From positions 19,063,635 to 19,127,634 of the forward strand of contig CM022955.1 of NCBI GenBank assembly GCA_012931725.1: 64,000 bases of DNA. Direction: 5' to 3'. The translations under genes were made by a program, and so were the position numbers. The notes beneath the pieces were generated by a model, which was not told where the DNA came from, searched no databases, and saw only the letters and a program-made list of their open reading frames with translations. This DNA is from Litsea cubeba. Its lineage: Eukaryota > Streptophyta > Magnoliopsida > Laurales > Lauraceae. Shown in pieces: positions 32,525-44,570 of this stretch; the stretch's first letter is position 1; every line of letters begins with the position of its first letter.

Positions 32525-33717
32525 ATGGCATCCAATACAGGGAATAAGAAAGCACCTTTGTTTGATGGTTCTAATTACTCCTTCTGGAAGATCAGAATGC
32601 AGGCTTTCATCAAATCACTTGGCTATGATGTCTGGGAGACCGTTAGAGTCGGTTACAATATTGCCATAGTACCCACTGATGCTACAACGAAGAAGTTAGC
32701 AGACAACGACTCCAAGGCGTAGAATGCACTCTTTAGTGGCCTTGTGGACAGCGAGCTGGTCAAAGTAATTGCATGCAAAACAGCCAAGGAAATATGGGAC
32801 AAATTGAAAAGCATTCATGAAGGAGATGAGAAGATCAAAGAAGCGAAATTGCAAACTCATCGCTCTCAATTCGAGTCTCTTCGCATGGAGGAAAGCGAGA
32901 ATGTTGACTCGTATATGCAACGAGTGAATGAAGTCACGAATGACATTCGTGGTCTAGGGGAGGAGATTAAAGAACCAGTCATCGTAAAAAGGTTCTAAGA
33001 TCTCTTCTTCCCCGGTTTGATTCAAAAGTCTCAGCCATAGAAGAAGCCAAGGATCTGAATGAGTTTACCATGGATGAGTTGCATGGTTCACTCACTGCCT
33101 ATGAGATGCGCATAGGTAAGACGTCTTCATCTGATAGAGAAGCGGCCTTCAAAGTTCAGAAAAAGGGAAAAGAGACTGCTGGTCATGATGCTGATACTGA
33201 TGATGATGAGCTTGAGGCTCAAATAGTTAGAAAGCTGAAGAAAGGAAACAATGGAAAGTACAAAGGGAAGCTACCCTTTAAATGCTTCAATTGTGGCGGT
33301 ATTGGTCACTTTGCTGCAAAGTGTCCGCTGAAAGAAAACAATGATGATGACTCTTATGTTGATAAGAGTAAATGGAAGAAAAATTTCAGAAAGAGGAGCA
33401 AAGCAAAAAGCTTCATCAGTCAATATAATGACAGCACGTCTGAAACTTCAGACGATGATGAATCAGCCGAGGCAACTGAAGCTCTCTTCATGGTTACTGT
33501 TGAAGAAGAAGAGGAGCAAGAGCTGGAAGAGGAAGAGGAGGCTGAGGTCAATCTTGAAGAAGAACTCATTGCCGCACTTGAGGAGCATAGCATGGAACGA
33601 AAAACAAGTAAAAAAAATCTGAAACTTCTTCATGAATCTGAAAGTTTAGTTATTGCTTTGAAAACTCAAGTTGAAGTCCTTGAAAATCAAATAAGTATAA
33701 AAAGGAAGAGGCTATGA
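32525..33717 (+). pseudogene. gag: Gag of element B, broken
   Basis: The first ATG is at 32525 (MASNTGNKK), in the gag domain with DGSNYSFWKIRMQAF. A TAG at 32720-32722 replaces the Gln codon present in E and C (SKA*NALFSG). The frame then slips by one base near 32985 (VIVKRF* against VIVKKVLRS) and again near 33700. Between these lies an acidic domain with knuckle CFNCGGIGHFAAKC (near 33280). The last gag part, with two more knuckles, continues in the next segment. Compared with E, these are single-base losses and one C-to-T change. Confidence 0.85.
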
Positions 33718-36700
33718 AACTTGAAACTGAAATCGCTAGAGCAAAGGCTGAAAACTTGGAAAGTCGCCAAAAACTCAAAGTGCTCCAAGCAATTGAAGGG
33801 ACAATGAAACTCAATGAAATTCTGAAATTTCAAAAGCCCTTCCACAATAAATTTGGTATTGGATTTGAGACCGGAGAGTCCTCTAAAGCTGCACCTTCTT
33901 TGTTTATGAAACAAAGTGCCATACCTCTCAAGGCTACAAAGCTTCAAATTCAGCCTAGTATTGAGATGGTCAATAAGAAAAGGTTTGTGGAGTTTAACCA
34001 GCCACCTAAGAAAGGAAGAATGTTCAGATTCTATGGTTATTGCTTTCATTGTAATAGATATGGACATAAAAGAGCTGATTGTAGATTCTATGCTAGAAAC
34101 AGTCCATTAGTGACTAGGAACCCTTTCTCAATCCTAAACGGCCACAAAATTGAGTGCCATAAGTGTTATAATTATGTACACTTGGCTAGGGATTGTAGGT
34201 TGCCTATAGCTAACCAATTTCAGGTTGAAAAGAAACCCAAGTTAGTTAAGGCATGGAGGGCAAAGAAAAGGGAAGATAATTCCAAGGAATCTCTCATTGT
34301 GCAAACGGCATTCAATGCACAAAAGAAGGCAGCACCAAGGGTCCTTGATAGTGGCTGTTCAAGCCATATGACAGGTGATAAAGAAAAATTCGTCAAATTA
34401 CAGCACTATGAAGGCGGATCAGTGAAGTTTGGTAACAATGATGGTGCCAAAATCTGCGGAAAAGGTGTTGTTCAGCCAAAGGCAAACAAGATCAGATCAG
34501 ACGAGGTCTTATATGTGTCTGGACTAAGACACAACTTGCTTAGTGTGAGCCAGATCTGTGACAAAGGCCACGAAGTTGTCTTCACTAAGAATGGGTTTGC
34601 TATCAAGAAGAGTAGCAACGGCAAAACAGTGGCTACTGGATCTAGGACCGCTGGAAATCTCTATACATTGTCAGATGGAGCTGAAAAGACTTGCTTGATG
34701 AGTCGGACAGAGGAAAGTTGGTTGTGGCACAAACGCCTTGGGCATCTAAACTTTGATAACATGTCAAAGATTTGCAATTCAAAGGCTGTCAGAGGTATGT
34801 CTACAGTTGAAAAGCCTTCCAACCCCATTTGCGATTCTTGCCAAAAGGGAAAGCAAACGAGGGTAATGTTCAAGTCAAAGGAACATCATACAAAGAAACC
34901 TCTTGAGCTAGTGCACACTGATCTCTGTGGACCGATGCGAACTCAAAGCACCAATGGAGATAAGTATTTTATGTTATGCATTGATGATTATACTCGTATG
35001 ACATGGGTATTGTTTCTTAAGCATAAACATCAAGCACTTGATCGTTTTAAAGTGTTTAAAGCACAGGTTTAAAAATATGCTTGGAAAACGTATCAAGATT
35101 TTAAGGTCTGATCGAGGAGGTGAATTCACATCTGAAGAGTTCACTAACTATTGTGAGCACCATGGCATTCAAAGACAATATTCAGCCCCTAGAACTCCAC
35201 AGCAAAATGGAGTTGTGGAACGGAAAAAATCGCACCGTGCAAGAGATGGCTCGCACAATGCTAACTGAGAGCAAGCTAGCTGACAAATACTGGAAGGAGG
35301 CAATCCATACGGCTGTATACATTCAGAATCGATGCTTGATCAGGCCACATGAAGACAAAACTCCTTATGAGCTATGGTTTGGGAGAAAAGCAACAGTCAA
35401 GCACTTCAGAGTCTTCAGTAGCAAGTGTTACATTAAGCGTCTTGAACAAAATTCGGGGAATTTGATGAAAGAGCTGATGAAGGTATATTTCTGGGTTACT
35501 CCTCCTCTAGTAAGGCTTACAGATGTCTTAACAAAAGGACCAGAAAAATCATAGAAAGTGCCGATGTTAGAATTGATGAAAACCGTGAATCAAAGAATGT
35601 AACTCATCATGACAGTCCAGTTTATGAGGACTCAAGTGAGATTGATGATGAAGTGGCTAAACCTAATGATTCAGAGAAATCAAAGGATGACTCAGAGGAT
35701 GCTACACCTAGAAAGAAAAGCACTTGGGTAGAGCAACACCCTAAGGATCAAATCATTGGAGATCCTGAGGCCGGTGTTTAAAACAAGACAAAGTGTAGTT
35801 AGCAATTACTCACTTGTGTCCACCATTGAACCCAAGACTGTGGCTGAAGCCAGTCTCGATGAAAGTTGGTTGAAAGCTATGCATGAGGAGTTGGAGCAAA
35901 TTGAGAAGAACTACACATGGGAACTAGTTTCTAGACCTACCGATAAGAATGTTATTGGTACTAAATGGGTCTTTCGGAATAAGCTGAATGAAGATGGTCA
36001 GGTCATACGAAACAAAGCAAGGTTGGTTTGTAAAGGCTATGCTCAAGTTGAAGGCATAGATTTTGAAGAGACCTTTGCACCGGTGGCTCGTCTGGAAGCC
36101 ATTCGTATGTTTCTTGCATTGGCTGCATACAAAACCTTCAAGGTATTTCAGATGGATGTAAAGTCAGCCTTCTTGAATGGATTACTTGAAGAAGAGGTCT
36201 ACATTGAGCAACCTGATGGTTTTCTTATTAGCAAAAATTCAGACCTAGTGTGCAAGTTGAAAAAGGCTCTTTATGGGCTGAAACAAGCGCCAAGGGTGTG
36301 GTATGCAAGGCTGGACCTCTATCTCCGCAAGATCGGCTTTGGAAAAGGACTAGTTGATAGCAATCTTTATGTCAAAACAGAGTTGAGCAAACGGCTGGTT
36401 GTCATTGTTTATGTCGATGACATAATCTTTGGTGGCAATGATGAAAAAATGTGCAGGAATTTTGCTGAAGAGATGAAGAAAGAATTTGAGATGTCAATGC
36501 TTGGAGAACTAAAATTCTTCCTTGGTTTACAAGTTCAGCAGCTGAAACATGGTATCTTCATATCACAGATGAAATACATCAAGGAAATGCTAAAGCGTTT
36601 TAACATGGAAGACAGCAAGCCAGTGAGCACACCAATGACAACGAACACAAAGCTAAGCAAAGATGATAAGGGTTCGTCCGTTGATCACACCACTTATCGT

Positions 36701-37365
36701 TCTATGATAGGAAGCTTGCTTTATTTGACTGCTACAAGACCGGATCTTCTGCAAGCAGTATGTATGGTGGCTCGATTTCAAGCATCACCAACTGAGACGC
36801 ACCTTACAGCAGTAAAAAAGATATTTTGATATCTAAAAGGTACCATGGAGCTTGGTATTTGGTATCCTAAAGGCAAATCCTTCACTCTTGTTGCATACTC
36901 TGACGCCGATTGGGCTGGATGTATAGATGATCGCAAGAGTACAAGCGGTGGTGCATTCTATCTCGGTGAAAGGTTGGTGGCATGGCCACAGTAAGAAACA
37001 AGATTCAGTATCCCTTTCTACAGCGGAAGCGGAATATATTGCAAGCGGCAACTTGTTGTACGCAAGTGTTATGGATGCGGCAAATGCTCTCTGATCTAGG
37101 AGTTCCAACAACGGATCCTACGCCGATCCTCTGTGACAACACAAGTGCAATTCACATCTCTAAGAATCCTGTTCAGCATTCTAGAACGAAGCATGTTGCA
37201 ATCCGCTATCACTTTCTCAAGGAAAAGGTTGCAGACGGTGAGGTAAAGTTGGAATATGTTCCAACTACTGAGCAAGTTGCTGATATCTTCACAAAACCTC
37301 TGCCAAAGGAAGTCTTCGAGTATCTCCGAAAAAATTTAGGAGTTACTCACTCTCCTAATCCTTAG
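33714..37365 (+). pseudogene. pol: Gag end and pol of element B, broken by several frameshifts
   Basis: Contains gag knuckles (CFHCNRYGHKRADC; the second, CHKCYNYVHLARDC, has lost a Gly), protease VLDSGCSSHMTGDK, integrase, RT with YVDDIIFGGND (near 36410) and RNase H to LGVTHSPNP. Against E and C the visible lesions are an extra T near 35069, an extra A near 35229, one base lost near 35455, an extra T near 35770, TGA 36827-36829 (IF*YLKG, CGA to TGA), an extra C near 36987 and an extra A near 37045. Many lie in runs of one base. No functional protein is possible from this copy as written. Confidence 0.87.
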
Positions 37366-37647
37366 GAGATGTGCTTGAAAGGGGGAGCACTGTATTCCTT
37401 GAATATACTATTCGCTCCTTCGTTGGTCCCTTTGGACTTGTTGTCAAAGGGGGAGAATGTTATGCTAGGAAAAAGCTATGCTAGAAGAAGTTATGCTATG
37501 ATAGCTTGGGGGAGATTGGTATCAAGAATGTGAAGATCTTGATTCTGTTGGTCTATGGTTCTGAAGAAGCTTCATGAAGGTCAACTGGTTCAAAGTGTTT
37601 CAAGTGTTGAAGTTCCAAGTGTTGCCAACAATTCCAAAGGGGGAGAT
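37366..37647 (+). other. 3' untranslated region and polypurine tract of B
   Basis: Short region with loose repeats of TATGCTAG and two AAAGGGGGAGA runs. The second (37636-37647) directly precedes the 3' LTR and acts as the polypurine tract. CCAACAAT (37626-37633) and ATTGTTGG (37646-37653) form an inverted repeat around it. Confidence 0.8.
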
Positions 37648-38374
37648 TGTTGGAATTTGAGATGACTTGAGAAGTTTTATGAAGCATTGAAGAATTTAGT
37701 ATCTCAAGTATCATTTTGATGTTGGAATTATTGTCAACACAACATCACAAGTGTGGTGTTGATAGTGTGGTATTGATAGAGCTTCAAAGAGAAAACAGAC
37801 TGACACAGTACAGGAAATTAGTTGTCCTGAAGCAGAGTGGCAGGTCGACCGGGCACCTCATGCGGTCGACCGGGCAAGAGAAACCTGCAGAAAACAGTCC
37901 AGGTTAGCTCCCAGTTAATTGTTGCCACAGTGTGTCGCAGGTCGACCGGGGACCCCATGCGGTCGACCGAGCACGACAGTTATCTGCTTCCACAGTGTGT
38001 CGCCGGTCGACCGAAGACACCATGATGTCGACCGAGCACGGGAACCAGAATTGCGCAGAAATTAGAAGTTGTGCACGAAAATTCAGGAATCTTTTGTATT
38101 TCGTTTGGGACTCTTTCTAAACGAATTCTAGCCTAATTTGAACACTCTTAAGGGTTACCATAACCTATATAAAGGCTTGATTGGTTCGTTTTCAATAACA
38201 CGGAAGAGAAGAGAGAACAAAAAGAAAGAGTTTTGGAGAGAAGAGTGATTGGAGAAGAAGCTGTTGCTGTGTGCAGTTGTGTTGCACGTTTCTACAGCAA
38301 GTGTGGACGAGAATGCGCTCATGAAGATGGTGATTCGTCCATAAGATAAGTGTCTCTCTGTTTATGCTTTAATT
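37648..38374 (+). repeat. 3' LTR of B, left part
   Basis: Begins TGTTGGAATTTGAGATGACT and repeats the palindrome sites (37843-38035) and TATA (38166-38173). Broken at 38374 by element C; taatt (38370-38374) is the left TSD of C. Confidence 0.93.
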
Positions 38375-38568
38375 TGTTGGAATTTGAGATGCATTGAGTT
38401 GAATCTTGAAGCATTGGTGTGTTTGGTGTCTCAAGCATCAAATTGTATTGGAATTATTGTCAACACTATGTCTCAATCATGTGTTGAAAGAGTGGAAGTG
38501 ATAGAGCTCAAGAAGAATGAAAAAGGAAAACAGTGAAGAAAATCAGTTTTTTCCTGGTGCAGTGTACC

Positions 38569-38823
38569 CGGTCGACCGAGCTCCCTGGCCGGTCGACCGA
38601 GCATGAAGAAAGTGCAAAATCAGAGCTTACAGTTATTTTTTTGACACAGAGGTCATCCAATCGACCCAGCTCCTGGTGCGGACGACCGAGCATGCATGAG
38701 GTCGACCGAGGCTTCCAGGATGTCGACCGAGCTCGGTTCCAGAATTTGACAACTTACAACTTTTTTAAAGTTCGTCAGGCGCCCAGTTCACCCGGTCGAC
38801 CGAGGTCCCCAGCCGGTCGACCG
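38569..38823. repeat. CGGTCGACCG palindromic sites in the LTR of C
   Basis: Perfect CGGTCGACCG at 38569-38578, 38590-38599, 38793-38802 and 38814-38823: two pairs, each with starts 21 bp apart. Four decayed sites lie between them (ATCGACCCAGC, GACGACCGAGC, GGTCGACCGAGG, TGTCGACCGAGC). The same set occurs at ~45168-45425 in the 3' LTR. Confidence 0.88.
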
Positions 38824-38956
38824 AGCACACACAGACAGCAAGTATTGCAGAATTAGAAGTCTTTTGCTAAAAGTTAGGAGTTTTTGGTAATTCGTTTGGG
38901 ACTCTTTCTAAACGAATTGTAGCCTATTTTGGACACTCTTTGGGGTTGCTAAAACC

Positions 38957-38964
38957 TATATAAA
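38957..38964 (+). promoter_or_regulatory. TATA box of the LTR of C
   Basis: TATATAAA in CCTATATAAACAC, repeated at 45553-45560 in the 3' LTR. Confidence 0.75.
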
Positions 38965-39244
38965 CACTCCTAATCTCGTTTTCAATAACAAGCATCAAAG
39001 AAAGAAGAGTTTGAGAGAGTTTTGGAGAGAAGAGTGCTTGGAGAAGAAGGTGCTTGTGTCTTGCTGTTGTGGAGCAACTTTCTACAGCAAGTGTGGACGA
39101 ATTTGAAGCCTCATGAAGATGGTATTTTCGTTCATAAGATAAGTCTCTCTTTTATGCTTTAGATTTCTATTTGTAAGGGATTGAGAGAGAGAGAATTGAG
39201 AGGGGAAAGGGCTGTAGATCAGTTTAATTCTTCTTTGCTGTAAT

Positions 39245-39513
39245 CATCAAGTTGGTGCTTGGTGTTTTGGGGTTTGGTGATTCCTGTCTGTGGGTGCAGA
39301 CAAATTGTAAAGGGAGTTGTAGCTTCCTAGATAGTTGGTGCTATCTGAAACCTAAGGGAGTCGGTGCTTCCTAGATAGTTGGTGCTATCTGAAACCTAAG
39401 GGGAGTCGGTGCTTCCTAGATAGTTGGTGCTATCTGAATTTAAGGGTTGGTGCTCTTTGTCGTCGGTGCGACTAATAAGATTCAGACCTGTACCGGATTG
39501 TTGTTCGGACGGG
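39245..39513 (+). other. Stem-loop chain of C with tripled third hairpin
   Basis: Same order as in B: CATCAAG/TTGGTG/CTTGGTG (39245-39264), TGTCTG/TGGGTG/CAGACA (39285-39302), then TAGATAG/TTGGTG/CTATCTG three times in 44-45 bp tandem units (GCTTCC starts at 39322, 39366, 39411), the AAGGG and GTCG/TCGGTG/CGAC hairpins, and CCTGT(A)CCGGA/TTGTTG/TTCGGACGGG (39487-39513). The second and last stems differ in sequence from B but still pair. The 3' LTR repeats this at ~45843-46110. Confidence 0.7.
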
Positions 39514-39660
39514 ATTGAACCGTGGACGTAGCCTTTTGGTGAACCACGTAAAATCTGGTGTCAATTGTGTGGTTTGATTTGAATTGTTGTTAGCAAGGAC
39601 CTGTTTTAAAAGAGATCACTGATTCACCCCCCCCTCTCAGTGATCACGAGATCTAACAAT

Positions 39661-39672
39661 TGGTATCAGAGC
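39661..39672 (+). promoter_or_regulatory. Primer binding site of C (initiator tRNA-Met)
   Basis: TGGTATCAGAGC two bases after the LTR end. Confidence 0.93.
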
Positions 39673-39727
39673 GTTAAGGTTTCCCTTGATAAGCTTAACA
39701 CGCTAAGGGTGATCCTTGTCAAATCAC

Positions 39728-41510
39728 ATGGCAACCAGCACAGCGAATATGAAAGCACCGTTGTTTGATGGTTCTAATTACACCTTTTGGAAGATTAGAA
39801 TGCAGGCCTTCATCAAATCTCTTGGCTATGACGTCTGGGAGACTGTCAGAGTCGGTTACAATTTTGCCATTGTACCCACTGATGCTGCAACGAAGAAGTT
39901 AGCAGACAACGACTCTAAGGCGCAGAATGCACTCTTTAGCGGCCTTGTTGACAGCGAGCTGATCAAAGTTATAGCATGCAAGACAGCCAAGGAAATCTGG
40001 GATAAGCTGAAAGCATCCATGAAGGAGATGAGAAGATCAAAGAAGCGAAATTGCAAACTCATCGCTCCCAATTTGAGTCTCTTCGCATGGAGGATAGCGA
40101 GAATGTTGATTCTTACATGCAACGGGTGAATGAAGTCACGAATGACATTCGTGGACTAGGAGAGGAGATTAAAGAACCAGTCATCGTCAAAAAGGTTCTA
40201 AGATCTCTCCTTCCCCGGTTTGATTCTAAAGTCTCAGCCATAGAAGAAGCCAAAGATCTGAACGAGTTTTCAATGGATGAGCTGCATGGTTCTCTCACTG
40301 CCTATGAGATGCGCATAGGTAAGACGTCTTCATCGGATAGAGAAGCGGCCTTCAAAGTTCAGAAAAAGGCAAAAGAGATTGCTGGTCATGATTCTGATGA
40401 GATGAGCTTGAGGCTCAATTTATTAGAAGGCTGAAGAAAGGAAGCAATGGCAAGTATAAAGGGAAGCTACCCTTTAAATGCTTCAATTGTGGCGGTGTTG
40501 GCCACTTTGCTGTGAAGTGCCCGCTGAAAGAAGACAATGATAATGACTCTTATGTTGATAAGAGTAAATGGAAGAAGAATTTCAGAAAGAAGGGCAAAGC
40601 AAAGAGCTTCATCAGTCAGCATAATGACAGCACGTCTGAATCTTCGGACGATGATGAATCAGTCGAGGCGACTGAAGCACTCTTCATGGTTACTATTGAA
40701 GAAGACGATGAGCAAGAGCTGGAAAACGAAGAGGAGGCTGAAGTGAATCTTGAAGAAGAGCTCATTGCTGCACTTGAGGAGCTTAGCAAGGAGCGAAGAT
40801 CAAGTAAGAAAAATCTGAAACTTCTTCATGAATCTGAAATTTCAGTTATTGCTTTGAAAACTGAATTAGAAGAGTATAAAAGAATGGTAGATGTCCTAGA
40901 AATACAAATCTGTACCAAAACTGAGGAAGTGATGAAACTTGAGAATGAAATCCTTGGAGCAAGGACTGAAATATGCAAATGAAACAAAAGCTCAAGGAGT
41001 TTCAAGCTATCAATGGTACATTGAAGCTGAATGAAATTTTGAAAGTTCAAAGACCCCCTCACTTCAGATTTGGAATAGGATTTGAGAATGGAGAATCTTC
41101 TAAGGTTACACCTTCTGTAGAGACGGTGTTTGTAAAGCAAGTTACTACACCTTCCAATTCTGTGAAGCCCACACTGCCTAGAAAAGAGCCCATTCAAGTG
41201 AGAAAGGACATGAAGCCTAACCAGCCATATAAAAGATACAAATTTTATGGCTATTGTTATCATTGCAATAGGTATGGACATAGAAGAGCAGATTGTAAAT
41301 TCTATGTGAGAAACAGCCCAGTTGTGAGAAGGAACCCTTTTTCAATCCTAAATAGCCACAAAATTGAGTGCTATATGTGTCATAATTATGGACACTTGGC
41401 TAGGGATTGTAGGTTGCATATTGCCAACAAGTTTCAGGTTGAAAAGAAACCCAAGTTAGTCAAGGCTTGGAGAGCAAAGCAAAGTGCAGAAAGTCCCAAA
41501 GAATCTCTCA
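39728..41510 (+). pseudogene. gag: Gag of element C, broken
   Basis: ATG 39728 opens the gag domain (DGSNYTFWKIRMQAF). An AAAA to AAA loss near 40014 shifts the frame after DKLKA. A small deletion near 40395 shifts it again. A one-base loss near 40968 (AGGACTGAAATATG) shifts it a third time. Knuckles are CFNCGGVGHFAVKC (near 40480), CYHCNRYGHRRADC (near 41255) and CYMCHNYGHLARDC (near 41370). The acidic segment between the first two, with EED/EEE runs, is shared with B and E. Confidence 0.85.
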
Positions 41511-44500
41511 TTGTGCAAACCGCTTTCAATGCACAAAAGAAGACAGCACCATGGGTCCTTGATAGTGGCTGTTCGAGTCATATGACTGGTGATAAAGAAA
41601 AATTCATCAAGTTACAGCACTATGAAGGTGGTTCGGTAAAGTTTGGTAACAATGATGGTGCCAAAATTGTTGGAAAAGGTGTTGTTCAGCTGATGGCAAA
41701 CAAGATCAGATCTGAAGAGGTCTTATATGTGTCTGGATTGAGACACAATCTGTTGAGTGTGAGCCAGATCTGTGATAAGGGCCACGAAATTGTTTTTACA
41801 AAGAATGGGTTTGCTATCAAGAAGAGTAGCAACGGCAAAACAGTGGCTACTGGGTCAAGGACAGCTGGAAATCTTTACACCTTGTCAGATGGAGCTGAAA
41901 AGACATGCTTATTGAGTCGGTCAGAAGAGAGTTGGTTGTGGCACAAACGCCTTGGGCATCTAAACTTTGGCAACATGTCAAAGATTTGCAATTCAAAGGC
42001 TGTTAGAGGTATGGCTACAGTTGAAAAGCCTTCAAACCCCATTTGTGACTCTTGTCAAAAGGGAAAGCAAACGAGGGTAATGTTCAAGACGAAGGAGCAT
42101 CATACGAAGAAACCTCTTGAGCTGGTACACACTGATCTCTGTGGACCGATGCGGACTCAAAGCACCAATGGAGATAAGTATTTTATGCTTTGCATTGATG
42201 ATTTTACTCGCATGACATGGGTATTATTTCTTAAGCATAAACATCAAGCACTTGATCGGTTCAAAGTGTTTAAAGCACAGGTTGAAAACATGCTAGGGAA
42301 GCAGATCAAGACGCTAAGGTCTGATCGTGGAGGCGAATTCACATCTGATGAATTCACTAAGTATTGTGAACATCATGGCATCCAAAGACAATACTCAGCC
42401 CCTAGAACTCCACAGCAGAATGGAGTTGTTGAGCGCAAGAACCGCACTGTGCAAGAAATGGCACGCACCATGCTGGTTGAAAGTAAGATGGCTGATAAGT
42501 ATTGGAAAGAGGCGATTCATACGGCTGTTTATATTCAGAATCGTTGCTTGATCAGGCCACATGAAGATAAAACACCTTATGAGCTATGGTTTGGAAGAAA
42601 AGCTACAGTCAAGCACTTCAGAGTCTTCGGTAGCAAGTGTTACATCAAGCGGCTCGAACAAAATCCGGGCAAATTTGAGAAAGAGCCGATGAAGGTATTT
42701 TTCTGGGTTACTCATCCTCTAGTAAAGCTTACAGATGCCTTAACAAAAGGACCAGAAAAATTATTGAAAGTGCTGATGTTAGAATTGATGAAAACCATGA
42801 GTCAAAGAAGGTAACTCATAATGACAGTCCAGTGTATGAGGACTCGAGTGAGATTGATGATGAAGTGGCTGAACCTGATTCTGAAAAGGCAAAAGATGAT
42901 TCAGAGGATACTTCTCCTAGAAAGAAAAGTACTTGGGTAGAGCAACACCCTAAGGATCAAATCATTGGAGATCCTGAGGCCGGTGTAAAAACTAGACAAA
43001 GTGTAGTTAGCAATTACTCACTTGTGTCCACCATTGAGCCCAAGACAGTAGCTGAAGCTAGTCTAGATGAAAGCTGGTTAAAAGCTATGCATGAGGAGTT
43101 GGAGCAGATTGAGAAAAACTCCACATGGGAACTAGTCCCTAGACCTACTGATAAGAATGTGATTGGTACAAATGGGTCTTTCGGAACAAGCTGAATGAAG
43201 ATGGTCAGGTCATACGAAACAAGGCAAGGTTGGTTTGTAAAGGCTATGCACAAGTTGAAGGCATAGATTTTGAAGAGACCTTTGCACCGGTGGCTCGTCT
43301 GGAAGCCATTCGTATGTTTCTTGCATTGGCTGCCTATAAAACCTTCAAGGTATTTCAGATGGATGTTAAGTCAGCTTTCTTGAATGGTTTACTTGAAGAA
43401 GAGGTCTACATTGAGCAACCTGATGGCTTTCTAATTAGCAAAAATTCAGACTTAGTTTGCAAGCTGAAGAAGGCTCTATATGGACTGAAACAGGCGCCAA
43501 GGGCATGGTATGCAAGGCTGGATCTTTATCTTCGCAAGATTGGTTTTGGAAAAGGACTAGTTGATAGCAATCTGTATGTCAAATCTGATTCAAGCAAACA
43601 GCTGGTGGTTATTGTTTATGTTGATGACATAATATTTGGAGGCAATGATGAGAATATGTGCAGGATTTTTGCTGAAGATATGACGAAAGAATTTGAGATG
43701 TCTATGCTTGGAGAGCTAAAGTTCTTCCTAGGATTACAAGTTCAGCAGCTGAAAAATGGTATTTTTATATCTCAGATGAAATATATAAAGGAAATGCTGA
43801 AGCGTTTTAACATGGAAGACAGCAAGCCCGTGAGCACGCCAATGACAACGAACACGAAACTTAGCAAAGATGATAAGGCTTCGTCCGTTGATCACACCAC
43901 CTATCGTTCTATGATAGGAAGCTTGCTTTACTTGACTGCTACAAGACCAGATCTTCTACAAGCAGTATGTATGGTGGCTCGATTTCAAGCATCACCAACT
44001 GAGACGCACCTTACAGCAGTGAAAAGGATATTTCGATATCTAAAAGGTACTATGGAGCTTGGAATATGGTATCCTAAAGGTAAATCCTTTACTCTTGTCG
44101 CATACTCAGACGCCGATTGGGCTGGTTGCGTAGATGATCGCAAGAGTACAAGTGGTGGTGCATTCTATCTTGGTGATAGATTGGTAGCTTGGCACAGCAA
44201 GAAGCAAGACTCCGTCTCACTTTCGACAGCGGAAGCAGAATATATTGCAGCGGCAACTTGTTGTACGCAAGTGTTATGGATGCGGCAAATGCTCTCTGAT
44301 TTAGGAGTTCCAACAACAGATCCTACGCCGATCCTCTGTGATAACACTAGTGCAATTCATATCTCCAAGAATCCAGTTCAGCATTCAAGGACTAAGCATG
44401 TTGCAATCCGCTATCACTTTCTCAAGGATAAAGTTGCAGATGGTGAGGTAAAGTTGGAATACGTTCCTACTACTGAGCAAGTGGCTGATATCTTCACAAA

Positions 44501-44570
44501 ACCTTTGCCAAAGGAAGTCTTCGAGTATCTCCGAAAGAAATTAGGAGTTACTCACTCTCCTACACCTTAG
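41511..44570 (+). pseudogene. pol: Pol of element C, broken by two frameshifts
   Basis: Protease WVLDSGCSSHMTGDK (near 41560), GAG-pre-integrase WLWHKRLGHLNF, and integrase with HTDLCGP, RSDRGGEF and NGVVERKN in one frame to about 42675. There a lost T (FEKEPMK against FDERADEG) breaks it. A second shift near 43171 (TNGSFGTS, one A lost from an A run before TGGGTC) separates the RT start from the rest. From 43230 the RT (MDVKSAFLNG, YVDDIIFGGND) and RNase H are open to TAG 44568-44570. The RNase H keeps SDADWAG and STAEAEYIA. Confidence 0.87.

Larger units (their letters stand above)
38375..39658 (+). repeat. 5' LTR of C
   Basis: Carries TGTTGG...TAACA ends, palindromic sites, the inverted repeat AATTCGTTT/AAACGAATT (38889-38897 and 38910-38918), TATA 38957-38964 and the stem-loop chain. 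Small frames rich in PGRP/GRPS are translations of the palindromes. Confidence 0.93.

Noticed and set aside
38508..38856. Small ORFs rich in GRPS/PGRP in copia LTRs, both strands
   Set aside because: They read through the CGGTCGACCG palindromes; length and frame change between LTR copies.
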